Shown here: positions 23,901-32,149 of the stretch, piece by piece
How the letters are laid out: each line of letters opens with the position of its first letter
Position numbering within the stretch: the stretch's first letter is position 1
From: Actinomycetospora sp.
GTDB lineage: Bacteria; Actinomycetota; Actinomycetes; Mycobacteriales; Pseudonocardiaceae
NCBI GenBank assembly: GCA_029266415.1
Contig: JAQSWW010000017.1
Coordinates: forward strand, 1-32,149
Direction of reading: 5' to 3'
Length of the DNA stretch: 32,149 bases
Made by a program: the position numbers and the translations under genes
The notes under the pieces: model-generated
What the model saw: the letters and a program-made list of their open reading frames with translations, nothing else
The model's database searches: none
Told to the model about the DNA's origin: nothing

Positions 23901-24676
23901 GCATCGACAAGACCGTCGCCTCGGCCGACGACGCCGTCGCCGACATCCCCGACGGCGCCTCGCTCGCCGTCGGCGGGTTCGGGCTGTCCGGCGTACCGAT
24001 CGTGCTCATCGACGCGCTGTCGCGGACCTCGGTGACCGACCTGCACGTCGCGTCGAACAACTGCGGCACCGACGGCTGGGGCCTGGGCATCCTGCTCGAG
24101 CAGCACCGCATCGCCCGCGTCGTCGCGTCCTACATCGGCGAGAACAAGGAGTTCGGCCGCCAGTACCTCGCCGGCGAGCTCGAGGTCGAGCTGACCCCGC
24201 AGGGCACGCTCGCGGAGCGGATGCGCGCCGCCGGCTCCGGCGTGCCCGCCTTCTACACCCCGGCCGGCGTCGGCACCTGGGTCGCCGACGGGGCGATGCC
24301 GTGGCGCTACGCCCCCGACGGGTCGGTGGCGGTGTCGTCGCCGCCCAAGGAGGTCCGCGAGTTCGAGGTGGACGGCGTCCGCACGCCCTTCGTTCTCGAG
24401 CGCTCGCTGGTCTGCGACTTCGGGCTCGTGCGCGCCGCGAAGGGCGACCGGCACGGCAACCTCGTCTTCCACCGCTCCGCGCGGAACTTCAACCCGCTCG
24501 CGGCGATGGCCGGGCGCACGACGATCGCCGAGGTCGAGCAGCTCGTCGAGCCCGGCGAGATCGACCCCGACGACGTCCACGTGCCCGGCATCTTCGTCCA
24601 CCGCGTCGTCGAGCTGACCGCCGAGCAGGCCGCGCGCAAGCACATCGAGAAGCGCACGACCAGGGAGAACACGTGA
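23897..24676 (+). CDS. 3-oxoacid CoA-transferase subunit A (PcaI/ScoA-like)
   Basis: 259 aa. The family I CoA-transferase alpha signature is present: [20 protein letters not shown] and [15 protein letters not shown], then [12 protein letters not shown] and [14 protein letters not shown]. With subunit B it moves CoA from succinyl-CoA to a 3-oxoacid. Placement directly after pcaD indicates 3-oxoadipate (PcaI role), while the sequence type is close to succinyl-CoA:acetoacetate transferases, so the exact acid is open. The GTG start overlaps the pcaD stop and has AAGGGAG upstream. It overlaps subunit B in GTGA. Confidence 0.9.
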   Translation: MSIDKTVASADDAVADIPDGASLAVGGFGLSGVPIVLIDALSRTSVTDLHVASNNCGTDGWGLGILLEQHRIARVVASYIGENKEFGRQYLAGELEVELTPQGTLAERMRAAGSGVPAFYTPAGVGTWVADGAMPWRYAPDGSVAVSSPPKEVREFEVDGVRTPFVLERSLVCDFGLVRAAKGDRHGNLVFHRSARNFNPLAAMAGRTTIAEVEQLVEPGEIDPDDVHVPGIFVHRVVELTAEQAARKHIEKRTTRENT

Positions 24677-25335
24677 CCCTGTCCCGCGAGCAGATCGCGG
24701 CCCGCGCCGCCCGCGAGCTCACCCACGGCCAGTACGTCAACCTCGGCATCGGCCTGCCCACGCTCATCCCCAACCACCTGCCCGAGGGCGTCGACGTCCT
24801 GCTGCACTCGGAGAACGGGCTGCTCGGCGTCGGCCCCTACCCTGCCGAGGACGAGGTCGACCCCGACCTGATCAACGCCGGCAAGGAGACGGTCACCGTC
24901 CGGGAGGGTGCGTCGTTCTTCGACTCGGCCCTGTCGTTCGGGATGATCCGCGGCGGCAAGGTCGACGTCGCCGTCCTCGGGGCGATGCAGGTGGCCATCA
25001 ACGGCGACATCGCGAACTGGGCGGTGCCCGGCGCCATGGTCAAGGGCATGGGCGGGGCGATGGACCTCGTCCACGGCGCCCGCCGCGTGCTCGTGATCAT
25101 GGAGCACGTGACGAAGAAGGGCGGCGCCAAGCTCGTCGAGTCGTGCTCGCTGCCGTTGACCGGGCGCGGCGTCGTCTCGCGCGTCATCACCGACCTCGCC
25201 GTCGTCGACATCACGCCCACCGGCTTCGTGCTGCGCGAGCTGGCTCCCGGCGTCACCGCCGACGAGGTCCGCGAGAAGACCGACGCACCGCTGACCGACG
25301 CCGACGACCTGGCGGAGATGGCCGTCCCCGCCTGA
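24673..25335 (+). CDS. 3-oxoacid CoA-transferase subunit B (PcaJ/ScoB-like)
   Basis: 220 aa. The catalytic glutamate is Glu47 in [14 protein letters not shown], where the glutamyl-CoA thioester forms. [32 protein letters not shown] and [20 protein letters not shown] complete the family pattern. It pairs with the subunit encoded just upstream. The GTG overlaps that gene's stop. The thiolase needed to split 3-oxoadipyl-CoA (PcaF) is not in the window. A moderate hairpin lies just past the stop. Confidence 0.9.
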   Translation: MTLSREQIAARAARELTHGQYVNLGIGLPTLIPNHLPEGVDVLLHSENGLLGVGPYPAEDEVDPDLINAGKETVTVREGASFFDSALSFGMIRGGKVDVAVLGAMQVAINGDIANWAVPGAMVKGMGGAMDLVHGARRVLVIMEHVTKKGGAKLVESCSLPLTGRGVVSRVITDLAVVDITPTGFVLRELAPGVTADEVREKTDAPLTDADDLAEMAVPA

Positions 25336-25339
25336 GCGC

Positions 25340-25362
25340 GGACCGCGAGTGGTTCGCGGTTC
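25340..25362 (+). terminator. Hairpin at the end of the cat cluster
   Basis: GGACCGCGA (25340-25348) pairs with TCGCGGTTC (25354-25362) with one G-T, around a 5-nt loop. It starts 4 nt after the subunit B stop. The rest of the gap to 25535 shows no gene. Confidence 0.55.
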
Positions 25363-25535
25363 CACAGTTGCTCTCGATCTCGGCCGGTGTGCAGAGTGAC
25401 CCCGCCACGCGATGCCGCCCCGGGATCGCGGGATCGTGGCCCGGACCTCGCCCCGATCTGCACTCCAGTGCTGGACCGAACCCACCGCGAGGTGCCGATG
25501 ACGCCGCCACCACCACCCCGTCCACCCGAGCCGCG

Positions 25536-26204
25536 ATGATCACCGGCCGCGATCTCTCCGTGATCCCCGACGTCGGGGCCCGCATCGTTCTGGCCACCGC
25601 CGCCATCGAGGACCACCGCCGGACCGCGCCGCACCCGATCAGTGAACCGCTCGACCGGATCCAGCGGGTCGCCCTCCGGCTGCTCGCGCGGGCGAGCCTC
25701 GCCGACACCGATACCCGCGTGGCGCTGCGCACGGAGGCGGACGAGCTGGACGCCGCGGTCCGGGCCGCCCGCGACGTCGTCGACCCGCGCCGGGCCACGA
25801 CCGACCCGCCGCCGGAGGAGCCGCCCGTGGAAACGGCGCTGCTGGACGCCGACGGGGTGATCATCTGGGTCGACGAGGCGTGGCGCGCGTTCTGCCTCGC
25901 CAACGGCGGCGACCCGGCCCGGGCCGGGATCGGGGTGTCCTACCTGGCGCTCTGCGACGCCGCCGCGCCCACCGACCGGCACAGCGCGGCGGTCGCCGCC
26001 GCGATCCGGGCCGCGCTGCGCGGTGACCTCCCTGCCCCGGCCCGCGTCGAGGTCCCGTGTCACGCGCCGGAGCGGCCCCGCTTCTTCGACGTGCTGATCT
26101 CCTCGCGCCGCGACGACCGCGGCGACGTCCTCGGCGCCACGGTCACACTGTCCGAGGCCGTCACCGCGGTCGCGGCGATCACCCTCGAGACGCGCGGAAC
26201 CTGA
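25536..26204 (+). CDS. Stand-alone PAS-domain protein
   Basis: 222 aa. The C-terminal ~125 residues look like a PAS domain: ETALLDADGVIIWVDEAWRAFCLANGGDPARAG, IGVSYLALCDAA and RFFDVLISSRRDDRGDVLGATVTLSE. The ~90-residue N-terminus is helical, with no recognised domain. There is no kinase, GGDEF or ANTAR output domain. The role could be small-molecule sensing through a partner. The ATG at 25536 is uncertain: the ribosome site is weak and the frame runs open upstream. It faces the acetoacetyl-CoA synthetase gene, with 18 nt between the stop codons. Confidence 0.65.
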   Translation: MITGRDLSVIPDVGARIVLATAAIEDHRRTAPHPISEPLDRIQRVALRLLARASLADTDTRVALRTEADELDAAVRAARDVVDPRRATTDPPPEEPPVETALLDADGVIIWVDEAWRAFCLANGGDPARAGIGVSYLALCDAAAPTDRHSAAVAAAIRAALRGDLPAPARVEVPCHAPERPRFFDVLISSRRDDRGDVLGATVTLSEAVTAVAAITLETRGT

Positions 26205-26222
26205 CCGCGACCGTCCGGCCGC

Positions 26223-28214
26223 TCAGTCCCGCGCCCGCGCCACGACGTCCTCGAGCGCCTCGGGGTTGCGCAGCGCGTCCTTGCTGACCGCCTTCTCGAC
26301 GGGGGTGCCGGCGAGGATGCGCTTGACCGGCACCTCGGACTTCTTGCCGTTGAGCGTGCGCGGGATGTCGTCGACGACGAGGAAGCGGTCGGGCACGTGG
26401 CGCGGCGAGAGCTGGCTGCGCAGCGCCTTCTTCAGCTGCGGCTGCACGTCGTCGAACGCCACGTCCTCGGAGAGCACGAGGAAGCACAGCAGCTCCCCGC
26501 CGTCGCGGGCGCCCTCGAGCCCCGAGGTGTCGATGACCAGCGAGTCGAGCACCTCGTCGAACGACTCCACGACCTCGTAGAACTCCGCGGTGCCCATGCG
26601 CACGCCCCCGCGGTTGAGCGTGGAGTCGCTGCGCCCGCGGATGACGCACGAGCCGCGCGGGGTGACGAGGATCCAGTCGCCGTGGCGCCAGATGCCGGGG
26701 AAGTCCTCGAAGTAGGACTCGTGCATCCGCGAGCCGTCGGGGTCGTTCCACAGCATCACCGGCATCGACGGCATGGGCCGGGTGATGACGAGCTCTCCGA
26801 CCTCGTCGATCACCGGGTTGCCCTGGGGGTCGAACGACTCGACGGCCGCACCGAGTGACCGGCAGGAGATCTCGCCACGCCACACCGGGACGGTCGGGGC
26901 GACGCCGACGAACGCCGCGCAGACGTCGGTGCCGCCCGACACCGACGCGATCTGGATGTGCCCGCCGACCGCGTCCCGCAGCCAGTCGAAGCCCTCCGGC
27001 GACAACGGCGAGCCGGTGGAGCCCACCGAGCGGATCGGGGACAGGTCGAACGCGTCGCGCGGGCGCAGGCCGGCCTTGAGGCACGACTGCACGAACGACG
27101 CCGACGTCCCGAACAGCGTGACGCCCTCGTCGGCGGCCATCCGCCACAGCACGTCGAGGTCGGGGTGGCCCGGGCTGCCGTCGAAGGCGATCACCGTGGC
27201 GCCGACCAGCAGCCCGGAGATGAGCAGGTTCCACATCATCCAACCGGTGGTGGTGAACCAGAAGAACCGGTCGCCGGGCCCGAGGTCGTGCTGGAAGGCC
27301 AGCGACGCGAGGTGCTGGACGACGATGCCGCCGTGCGAGTGCACGATGCCCTTGGGCAGGCCCGTGGTGCCCGACGAGTAGAGGATCCACAGCGGGTGGT
27401 CGAAGGGCACCGGGTCGACGGTGAGCTCGGCGCCGGCGTGGTCGGTGAACGCCGCCCAGCCCAGCACGTCGTCGTGGTCGGCCCAGGCGCCGTCGGTGAC
27501 GTAGTCGATGCCGACCACCGCGCGGAGGGTCGGCAGCTGCGCGCGCAGCTCGCCCACGGTGCCGCGGACGTCGTAGGACTTGCCGTTGTAGAGGTAGCCG
27601 TCGACGGCGACGAGCACCGCCGGCTCGATCTGGGCGAAGCGGTCGACGACGGCGCGGGCGCCGAAGTCCGGCGAGCACGACGACCACGTCGCGCCCAGCG
27701 ACGCCGCCGCGAGGAACGCGACGAGCGTCTCGACGCTGTTCGGCGCGAGCGCGACGACCCGGTCGCCACGGCCCACCCCGAGCTCGACGAGCCCGGCCCG
27801 GGCGCGGGCGACGTCGTCGCGCAGCTCACCGTAGGTGCGCGCGACGCGGCGCCCGTCCTCGCGCAGCGCGACGATCGCGGTGTCGCCGTCGGCGCCGCCC
27901 TCGGCGGGGTGCAGGGCGTGCTCGACGTAGTTCAGGGTGGCGCCCGGGAACCAGGTCGCGCCGGGCATGTCCTCGCTGGCGAGGACCTCGCTCGGCTGCT
28001 CGTGGAAGCGCACGCCGAGGTGGTCGACGACCGTGCCCCAGAACGCGCGCAGGTCGGTGGTCGACCAGTGCCACAGATCCTCGTAGGTGTCCACCGTGAC
28101 GCCGTGCTCGCGGGCCGCCCGCTGCGCGAACGCGGTGATGCGGGCGTCACGCACCGTCGCCTCGTCAGGCCTCCAGAGGACTTCGGGCTCGTCGGTCGTG
28201 GCCTCGGTGCTCAT
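26223..28214 (-). CDS. Acetoacetyl-CoA synthetase
   Basis: 663 aa, the expected length. The ANL-superfamily motifs are in order: the N-terminal TDLRAFWGTVVDHLGVRFHE, the P-loop ILYSSGTTGLPKGIVHSHGG, FWFTTTGWMMWN, GRSDSTLNRGGVRMGTAEFY and the catalytic lysine near the C-terminus in TLNGKKSEVPVKRIL. The wording of these motifs fits acetoacetate-CoA ligase rather than acetyl-CoA synthetase. It activates acetoacetate with ATP and CoA. The ATG at 28214 has GGGGACC just upstream. It follows a methyltransferase gene by 17 nt on the same strand. Its closeness to a 3-oxoacid CoA-transferase may reflect shared acetoacetate use (inference). Confidence 0.92.
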   Translation of the reverse strand: MSTEATTDEPEVLWRPDEATVRDARITAFAQRAAREHGVTVDTYEDLWHWSTTDLRAFWGTVVDHLGVRFHEQPSEVLASEDMPGATWFPGATLNYVEHALHPAEGGADGDTAIVALREDGRRVARTYGELRDDVARARAGLVELGVGRGDRVVALAPNSVETLVAFLAAASLGATWSSCSPDFGARAVVDRFAQIEPAVLVAVDGYLYNGKSYDVRGTVGELRAQLPTLRAVVGIDYVTDGAWADHDDVLGWAAFTDHAGAELTVDPVPFDHPLWILYSSGTTGLPKGIVHSHGGIVVQHLASLAFQHDLGPGDRFFWFTTTGWMMWNLLISGLLVGATVIAFDGSPGHPDLDVLWRMAADEGVTLFGTSASFVQSCLKAGLRPRDAFDLSPIRSVGSTGSPLSPEGFDWLRDAVGGHIQIASVSGGTDVCAAFVGVAPTVPVWRGEISCRSLGAAVESFDPQGNPVIDEVGELVITRPMPSMPVMLWNDPDGSRMHESYFEDFPGIWRHGDWILVTPRGSCVIRGRSDSTLNRGGVRMGTAEFYEVVESFDEVLDSLVIDTSGLEGARDGGELLCFLVLSEDVAFDDVQPQLKKALRSQLSPRHVPDRFLVVDDIPRTLNGKKSEVPVKRILAGTPVEKAVSKDALRNPEALEDVVARARD

Positions 28215-28231
28215 GGTCCCCGTTCTATCCC

Positions 28232-28876
28232 TCAGCGCGCCGTCAGCACCAGCATCCGGGCCTCGACACCCACGCCCGCGCGGTAGGGCGACAGGTCGGC
28301 GGACACGAGGTCCGCCCGTCCGGCGGACACCAGCCCGTCCACCTCGGCGCGGTAGCCGCCGGTCTCCCACACGTCGTCGAGGACGGTGGCCACGACGGTG
28401 CCGCCCGGGCGGGTCACGCGGAGGAACTCGCCGAGCGCCGCGGGGCCGACGTGACCGTGGGTCAGGGTGCCGACGCAGACGACGACGTCGTAGGTGTCGT
28501 CCCCGGCGGCCAGCGCGCGGGTGAGGTCGGCGGGCTCGAGCGAGCGGTAGGCGCCGGTGGCCCGCGCGCGCTCGAGCATGCCCGGCGAGACGTCCACCCC
28601 GTCGATGACCGCGACGCCCCGCTCGGCCAGCGCCGCCCCGACGAGACCGGTGCCGCAGCCGGCGTCGAGCACGGTGCCGCCGGTGCCCGCGACGCGCACG
28701 ACGGTGTCGGCGGCGAGCCGCGGCGCGACGTAGTCCTGGCTCGCGTCGGCGAGGTCGGCGTCGTAGCTCTCGGCCCACTCGTCATAGAGCGCCCGCGCGT
28801 CCTCCGGCCCGCGCAGGCCGTAGGCCCGCCTCATGTTCGGGTTGCCGCCGGTCGGGGTCGTGGGCTCGTCGGTCAT
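28232..28876 (-). CDS. Class I SAM-dependent methyltransferase
   Basis: 214 aa. ALYDEWAESYDADLADASQDYVAPR and then TVLDAGCGTGLVGAALAERG (motif I), IDGVDVSPGMLERAR and YDVVVCVGTLTHGHVGPAAL mark a small-molecule methyltransferase of the WBSCR27-like type. The substrate is unknown. The ATG at 28876 has AAGGA 11 nt upstream. It begins 15 nt from the diverged palindromic repeat and reads into the acetoacetyl-CoA synthetase gene, likely as one transcript. Confidence 0.85.
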   Translation of the reverse strand: MTDEPTTPTGGNPNMRRAYGLRGPEDARALYDEWAESYDADLADASQDYVAPRLAADTVVRVAGTGGTVLDAGCGTGLVGAALAERGVAVIDGVDVSPGMLERARATGAYRSLEPADLTRALAAGDDTYDVVVCVGTLTHGHVGPAALGEFLRVTRPGGTVVATVLDDVWETGGYRAEVDGLVSAGRADLVSADLSPYRAGVGVEARMLVLTAR

Positions 28877-28891
28877 GGCGCGGCATCCTTC

Positions 28892-28937
28892 TACGTGAGC
28901 GGAATTCGCGGCTATCCCCGGGAAGATCACGCACATA
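28892..28937. repeat. Diverged copy of the 50-bp palindrome
   Basis: The left arm (28892-28915) matches the arm at 15880-15903 in 22 of 24 positions (TACGTGAGCG and ATTCGCGGCTAT are kept). The right arm (28916-28937) matches in about 15 of 22. It lies in the 72-nt gap between the divergent methyltransferase and MFS genes. Mutations in one arm have broken the palindrome, so it is probably an old copy. Confidence 0.75.
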
Positions 28938-28948
28938 GGGTGGGCGAC

Positions 28949-30148
28949 GTGCAGAACCTCTTCCGCCGACGCTGACACCCGGATCCGCGCGGGTTCGGCG
29001 CGCGGGTCGTCGCCGTCGAGGCGCTCGGCCAGTTCGTCCCGCTCTACCCGCTCTACGCGCTGCTCTTCGCCGACCACGGCCTGTCCGACGCGGCGATCTC
29101 GGCGCTGTTCGGACTGTGGTCGCTGACCTCGCTCGTCCTCGAGGTGCCCTCCGGCGCCTGGGCCGACGTCACCTCGCGCCGCCGCATGCTCGCGGCCTCC
29201 GGCGCGCTGACCGCCGTCGCGTTCGCCCTCTGGGTGCTCGTGCCGTCGACGGCGTCGTTCGCGGTGGGCTTCGTGCTCTGGGGCGCGGCCACCGCGCTGG
29301 GCTCGGGGACGCTCGAGGCCCTGGTCTACGACGCCCTCGACGACCGGGGCGCCACCGACCGCTACGCGACGCTCATGGGCCGCGCCCGCTCCGGGTACTT
29401 GATGGCGATCCTGGTCGCGACGCTGCTCGCCGCGCCCCTGGTGCAGGTCGGGGGCTACGTCCTCCCGGGCCTCGTCGGCGCCGCCGCGTGCCTGGCCGCC
29501 GGGGCCCTCGCGCTGACCCTGCCCGAGGCGCCACGGGGGTCGTCGGGTCCGCGGGTCACGGGCGTCGCCGCCGAGTGGTGGGCGACGCTGCGCGACGGGC
29601 TCGCCGAGGTGTCGGCAACGGCGCTGCTGGGGCGCGCGGTCGTCTTGACGGCCCTGCTCACCGGCCTGATCGCCTTCGACGAGTACCTGCCGCTCGTGGC
29701 CGCCGAGGGCGGCGCGTCCCCGCCGCTGGTCGCGGTGCTGCTGGCCGTCGTGGGCGTCGCCGAGGCGGGGTGCGCGGCGCTGGCCGGGCGCTGCGCGCGC
29801 TTCGCTCCCCGGGTGCTCGGAGCGCTGCTGGCCGGGGCGGCGCTGGCCGTCGCGGCCGGCGCGCTGCTGCCGGTGGGTCCCGGGTTCGTGGCGATCGCCG
29901 CGGGCTACGGCGTGCTGCAGATGCTGCTCGTCGTCGTCGAGACCCGGGTGCAGGACGCGGTCACCGGCGAGGCCCGGGCGACGGTGACCTCGGTGGCCGG
30001 GTTCGGGTCGGAGGCGGTGGCGATCGCCGTGCTCGTCGCGGTCGGCGTCGGCACGGTGTGGGTGGCGCTGCCGGTGGTGATCGCCGCCCTCGCGGGGCCC
30101 CTGCTGGGCGTCGCGGTGCTGCTGACCAGGACCGATGCGCAGACCTGA
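28949..30148 (+). pseudogene. MFS transporter with in-frame TGA after codon 8
   Basis: A GTG at 28949, with AGGG upstream, encodes VQNLFRRR and then meets TGA (28973-28975). The same frame continues with HPDPRGFGARVVAVEALGQF, the natural start of the first membrane helix, followed by FADHGLSDAAISALFGLWSL and LEVPSGAWADVTSRRRM. It then runs as a normal ~390-residue MFS protein to 30148. Between the TGA and the GTG at 29144 the frame has no ATG, GTG or TTG, and starting at 29144 would lose the first helix. So the gene is broken by one nonsense codon, read through, started at a CTG, or the base is a sequencing error. The rest looks intact, so any loss is recent. The transport substrate is unknown. 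Confidence 0.7.
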
Positions 30149-30227
30149 CCTCACTGTCAAGGTCTGGCCGAACACGGAGGGTCCCTGCCATCCTCAGCGT
30201 GTCGCGCACCCGACGAAGGGGACGGCC

Positions 30228-30656
30228 ATGCGGATCGCGGACCTGCTCGCCCACAAGGGGAACGCGGTGCTCACCGTGTCCCCCGACGACCCCGTGGCGT
30301 CGCTGCTCGAGGTGCTCGCCGAGCGCAACGTCGGCGCCGCGGTCGTGTGCGAGGACGACCGGCTGGCCGGGATCGTCTCGGAGCGCGACGTCGTGCGGCA
30401 CCTGCACCGCCACGGCGCGTCGCTGCTGGACGCCCCGATCTCCGAGATCATGACCACGGTCGTCGCCACCTGCCGGGCGACCGACGACGTCCAGAACCTG
30501 AGCCGGACGATGACCGAGAAGCGCATCCGCCACGTCCCCGTGGTCGACGAGGCGGGGAAGCTGACAGGGATCGTCAGCATCGGCGACGTCGTGAAGAGCC
30601 GCATCGACCAGCTCGAGGAGCACCGCAGCCAGCTCGAGGCCTACATCTCGGGCTGA
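30228..30656 (+). CDS. CBS-pair domain protein
   Basis: 142 aa made of two CBS motifs: ADLLAHKGNAVLTVSPDDPV through LAGIVSERDVVRHLHRHG, and SEIMTTVVATCRATDDVQNL through KLTGIVSIGDVVKSRIDQLE. Such pairs bind adenine nucleotides or SAM and sense energy state. Similar stand-alone proteins include mycobacterial Hrp1, a hypoxia-response protein. The C-terminal SRIDQLEEHRSQLEAYI is a helix. The ATG at 30228 has AAGGGGAC upstream. It is 79 nt after the MFS frame. Confidence 0.9.
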   Translation: MRIADLLAHKGNAVLTVSPDDPVASLLEVLAERNVGAAVVCEDDRLAGIVSERDVVRHLHRHGASLLDAPISEIMTTVVATCRATDDVQNLSRTMTEKRIRHVPVVDEAGKLTGIVSIGDVVKSRIDQLEEHRSQLEAYISG

Positions 30657-30690
30657 CGTCCGGTCGTGTCCCACCCTTTCCGGCGACCGC

Positions 30691-31665
30691 ATGCAGATGA
30701 CGAGGCTGGGCAAGACCGAGCTGCAGGTGTCGCGGATCGCGTTCGGCACCTGGCAGGTCTCGGGCGAGTGGGGCTCGTACGACACCGACCAGGCGCAGCG
30801 GGCGATCCGGCACGCGCTGGACCTCGGCGTCAACTTCTTCGACACCGCCCAGGCGTACGGCTTCGGACAGTCCGAGGAGGTGCTCGCCAACGCGCTGCGC
30901 GGCGAGCTCGACCGGGACCGCGACTCCGTGGTCATCGCGACCAAGGGCGGCATCAACCCGGGCACCGACCGTCCCCGGGACTCGTCGCGGGAGTACCTGC
31001 GCTCGGGTGTCGAGTCGTCGCTGACGGCGATGAAGATCGACCACATCGACCTCTACCAGGTGCACTGGCCCGACGAGCAGACCCCGTTCGAGGACACCGC
31101 GGGCTACCTGCAGGAGCTCGTGGACGAGGGCAAGATCCGCCACGTCGGCGTGTCGAACTTCGACCAGGAGCAGATGGCCGCGTTCGACCGGCGCCGCCCC
31201 GTCGAGACCCTGCAGCCGCCCTACCACCTGTTCCGTCGGCACATCGAGGACGGCGTGCTGCCCTACGTGCGCGAGCACGACATCGGCACGCTGGTCTACA
31301 GCCCGCTGGGCTCGGGGCTGCTCACGGGCACGATGGATTCCTCGACGACCTTCGAGGAGTCCGACTGGCGTTCGCAGGCCTCGGCGTTCGGGGGCGAGAA
31401 GTTCCGCCAGAACCTCGAGGTCGTCGAGCGGCTGAGGTCCTTCGCGGCGGACAAGGGCTGCGAGGTCTCGCAGCTCGCGATCGCGTGGGTGCTCGCGCAG
31501 GACGGCATCGACGTCGCCATCGTCGGGGCCCGGTCCGACCGGAACATCGAGCGCTCGCTGGCCGCGGTCGACGTCGAGCTCTCGGCGGACGACCTCGCCG
31601 AGATCGAGCGCATCACCGCCGACGGCGTCCAGGTCACGGGCGCGGCACCCGAGGGCGTCTCGTAG
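30691..31665 (+). CDS. Aldo/keto reductase
   Basis: 324 aa. The tetrad is Asp51 (FFDTAQAY), Tyr56, Lys85 (IATKGG) and His125 (YQVHWPD). The family features RLGKTELQVSRIAFGTWQVS, HVGVSNFDQEQM and AIVGARSDRNIERSLAA fit a group of oxidoreductases (YajO/Tas-like) that act on aldehydes or sugars. It differs clearly from the first aldo-keto reductase in the window, so the two are not a recent duplication. The ATG at 30691 has a poor ribosome site; an ATG at 30697 is possible. It lies 34 nt after the CBS gene and may share its transcript. Confidence 0.9.
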   Translation: MQMTRLGKTELQVSRIAFGTWQVSGEWGSYDTDQAQRAIRHALDLGVNFFDTAQAYGFGQSEEVLANALRGELDRDRDSVVIATKGGINPGTDRPRDSSREYLRSGVESSLTAMKIDHIDLYQVHWPDEQTPFEDTAGYLQELVDEGKIRHVGVSNFDQEQMAAFDRRRPVETLQPPYHLFRRHIEDGVLPYVREHDIGTLVYSPLGSGLLTGTMDSSTTFEESDWRSQASAFGGEKFRQNLEVVERLRSFAADKGCEVSQLAIAWVLAQDGIDVAIVGARSDRNIERSLAAVDVELSADDLAEIERITADGVQVTGAAPEGVS

Positions 31666-31714
31666 CGCGGGAATCCGGCCCGCCGGACCCCTGTCGGGGG
31701 GCCGGGACCGGTTC

Positions 31715-31720
31715 TACGGT
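31715..31720 (+). promoter_or_regulatory. Possible -10 element before the VOC gene
   Basis: TACGGT, fitting the actinobacterial TAnnnT pattern, 38 nt upstream of the start codon. No clear -35 is seen. A GC-rich potential hairpin lies just before it (about 31690-31705). Confidence 0.3.
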
Positions 31721-31758
31721 GGCCCGGGCCAGCACGTCCCGTCCGCGGAGGAGGCCCG

Positions 31759-32149
31759 ATGTCCGCGTCAGCACCTACCAGCACCACCGTCTCGAACCTC
31801 GGCGTCGCCATGTTCACCGTCGCCGACCAGGACGCCGCCATCGCTTTCTACACCGAGAAGCTCGGGTGGGAGCTGCGCGGCGACACGCGCTTCGGTGAGC
31901 ACGGGGAGAACCGGTGGGTCGAGGTCGCCCCGCCGGGCTCGACGGCGCGGCTGGCCCTCAACCCACCGATGGGCGGCGAGCCGGGCGGGGGCGGCATCGG
32001 CGTGGAGACCCCGGACGTGCGGGCCGAGCACGCCCGCCTGAGCGAGGTCGGCGGCGTGGACATCGACGACGTGATGGAGGGTGGCGGCGCGCCGACGCTC
32101 TTCATGATGCGTGACCCGGACGGCAACAACATCGCCGTCGTGCAGGTGT
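31759..32149 (+). CDS. VOC-family (glyoxalase/bleomycin resistance) protein, 3' end cut by window
   Basis: 130 codons are visible and the frame is open at the window end. VSNLGVAMFTVADQDAAIAFYTEKLGWELRGD and the closing LFMMRDPDGNNIAVVQV are the usual beta-alpha-beta-beta-beta repeats of vicinal-oxygen-chelate proteins. The final part suggests only a few residues are missing. Substrate unknown: members include glyoxalases, extradiol dioxygenases and drug-binding proteins. The ATG has GGAGGAGG 5 nt upstream, a strong site. Confidence 0.85.
   Translation, partial: MSASAPTSTTVSNLGVAMFTVADQDAAIAFYTEKLGWELRGDTRFGEHGENRWVEVAPPGSTARLALNPPMGGEPGGGGIGVETPDVRAEHARLSEVGGVDIDDVMEGGGAPTLFMMRDPDGNNIAVVQV

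Noticed and set aside
14873..31665. The two aldo-keto reductases as a tandem duplication
   Set aside because: They share only family motifs and differ throughout, so they are separate lineages.

Overview
The window is very GC-rich. Genes use GTG starts freely, and many overlap by 4 bases (ATGA or GTGA). It carries several actinobacterial marker families: an mIHF-type nucleoid protein, a SAV2177/DUF574 methyltransferase, an Rpf-like muralytic protein, an MgtA-like mannosyltransferase and a HelD-type RNA polymerase-remodelling ATPase. This points to a chromosomal segment of a high-GC actinobacterium, plausibly Pseudonocardiaceae (inference; no rRNA is present to confirm it). I see no insertion sequence, prophage, tRNA, rRNA or CRISPR array.

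Layout. At 0.1-4.6 kb, three minus-strand genes encode a PNPOx-like flavoprotein, an MBL-fold hydrolase and a HelD-like ATPase. At 4.6-6.4 kb there is a regulatory gap with a CRP-like site, then a Pro/Ala-rich membrane protein and an mIHF homologue facing each other, each with its own hairpin terminator. At 6.6-10.3 kb four minus-strand lipid genes follow: an MgtA-like mannosyltransferase, an OlsB-like N-acyltransferase, an OlsA/PlsC-like O-acyltransferase and a PmtA-like N-methyltransferase. This reads as an ornithine-lipid module with a possible head-group methylation step. At 10.7-14.8 kb are a DUF574 methyltransferase, an Rpf-like protein, a large FAD-dependent dehydrogenase, a degraded small secreted-protein remnant and an anchored secreted protein. 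At 14.9-17.8 kb are an aldo-keto reductase and an HSL-type esterase facing each other across a perfect 50-bp palindrome, then a DUF3253 protein and an SRPBCC protein.

At 17.8-25.3 kb is the catabolic core. A family III CoA-transferase and a flavin reductase (minus strand) diverge from a plus-strand catechol ortho-cleavage cluster: catA, a LysR regulator, catB, catC, an enol-lactone hydrolase (pcaD) and a two-subunit 3-oxoacid CoA-transferase. Together these convert catechol through cis,cis-muconate, muconolactone and 3-oxoadipate enol-lactone to 3-oxoadipyl-CoA. The final thiolase is not in the window. A hairpin and a possible new promoter between catB and catC suggest two transcription units.

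At 25.5-32.1 kb are a PAS-domain protein, an acetoacetyl-CoA synthetase, a small SAM methyltransferase, an MFS transporter with an in-frame TGA near its N-terminus, a CBS-pair protein, a second aldo-keto reductase and a VOC-family protein cut by the window end. A diverged relative of the 50-bp palindrome lies just before the MFS gene.

The most notable points are the ornithine-lipid/N-methyltransferase cluster, the palindrome that encodes the end of the esterase, the interrupted MFS gene, and the LysR gene translationally coupled inside the cat operon.
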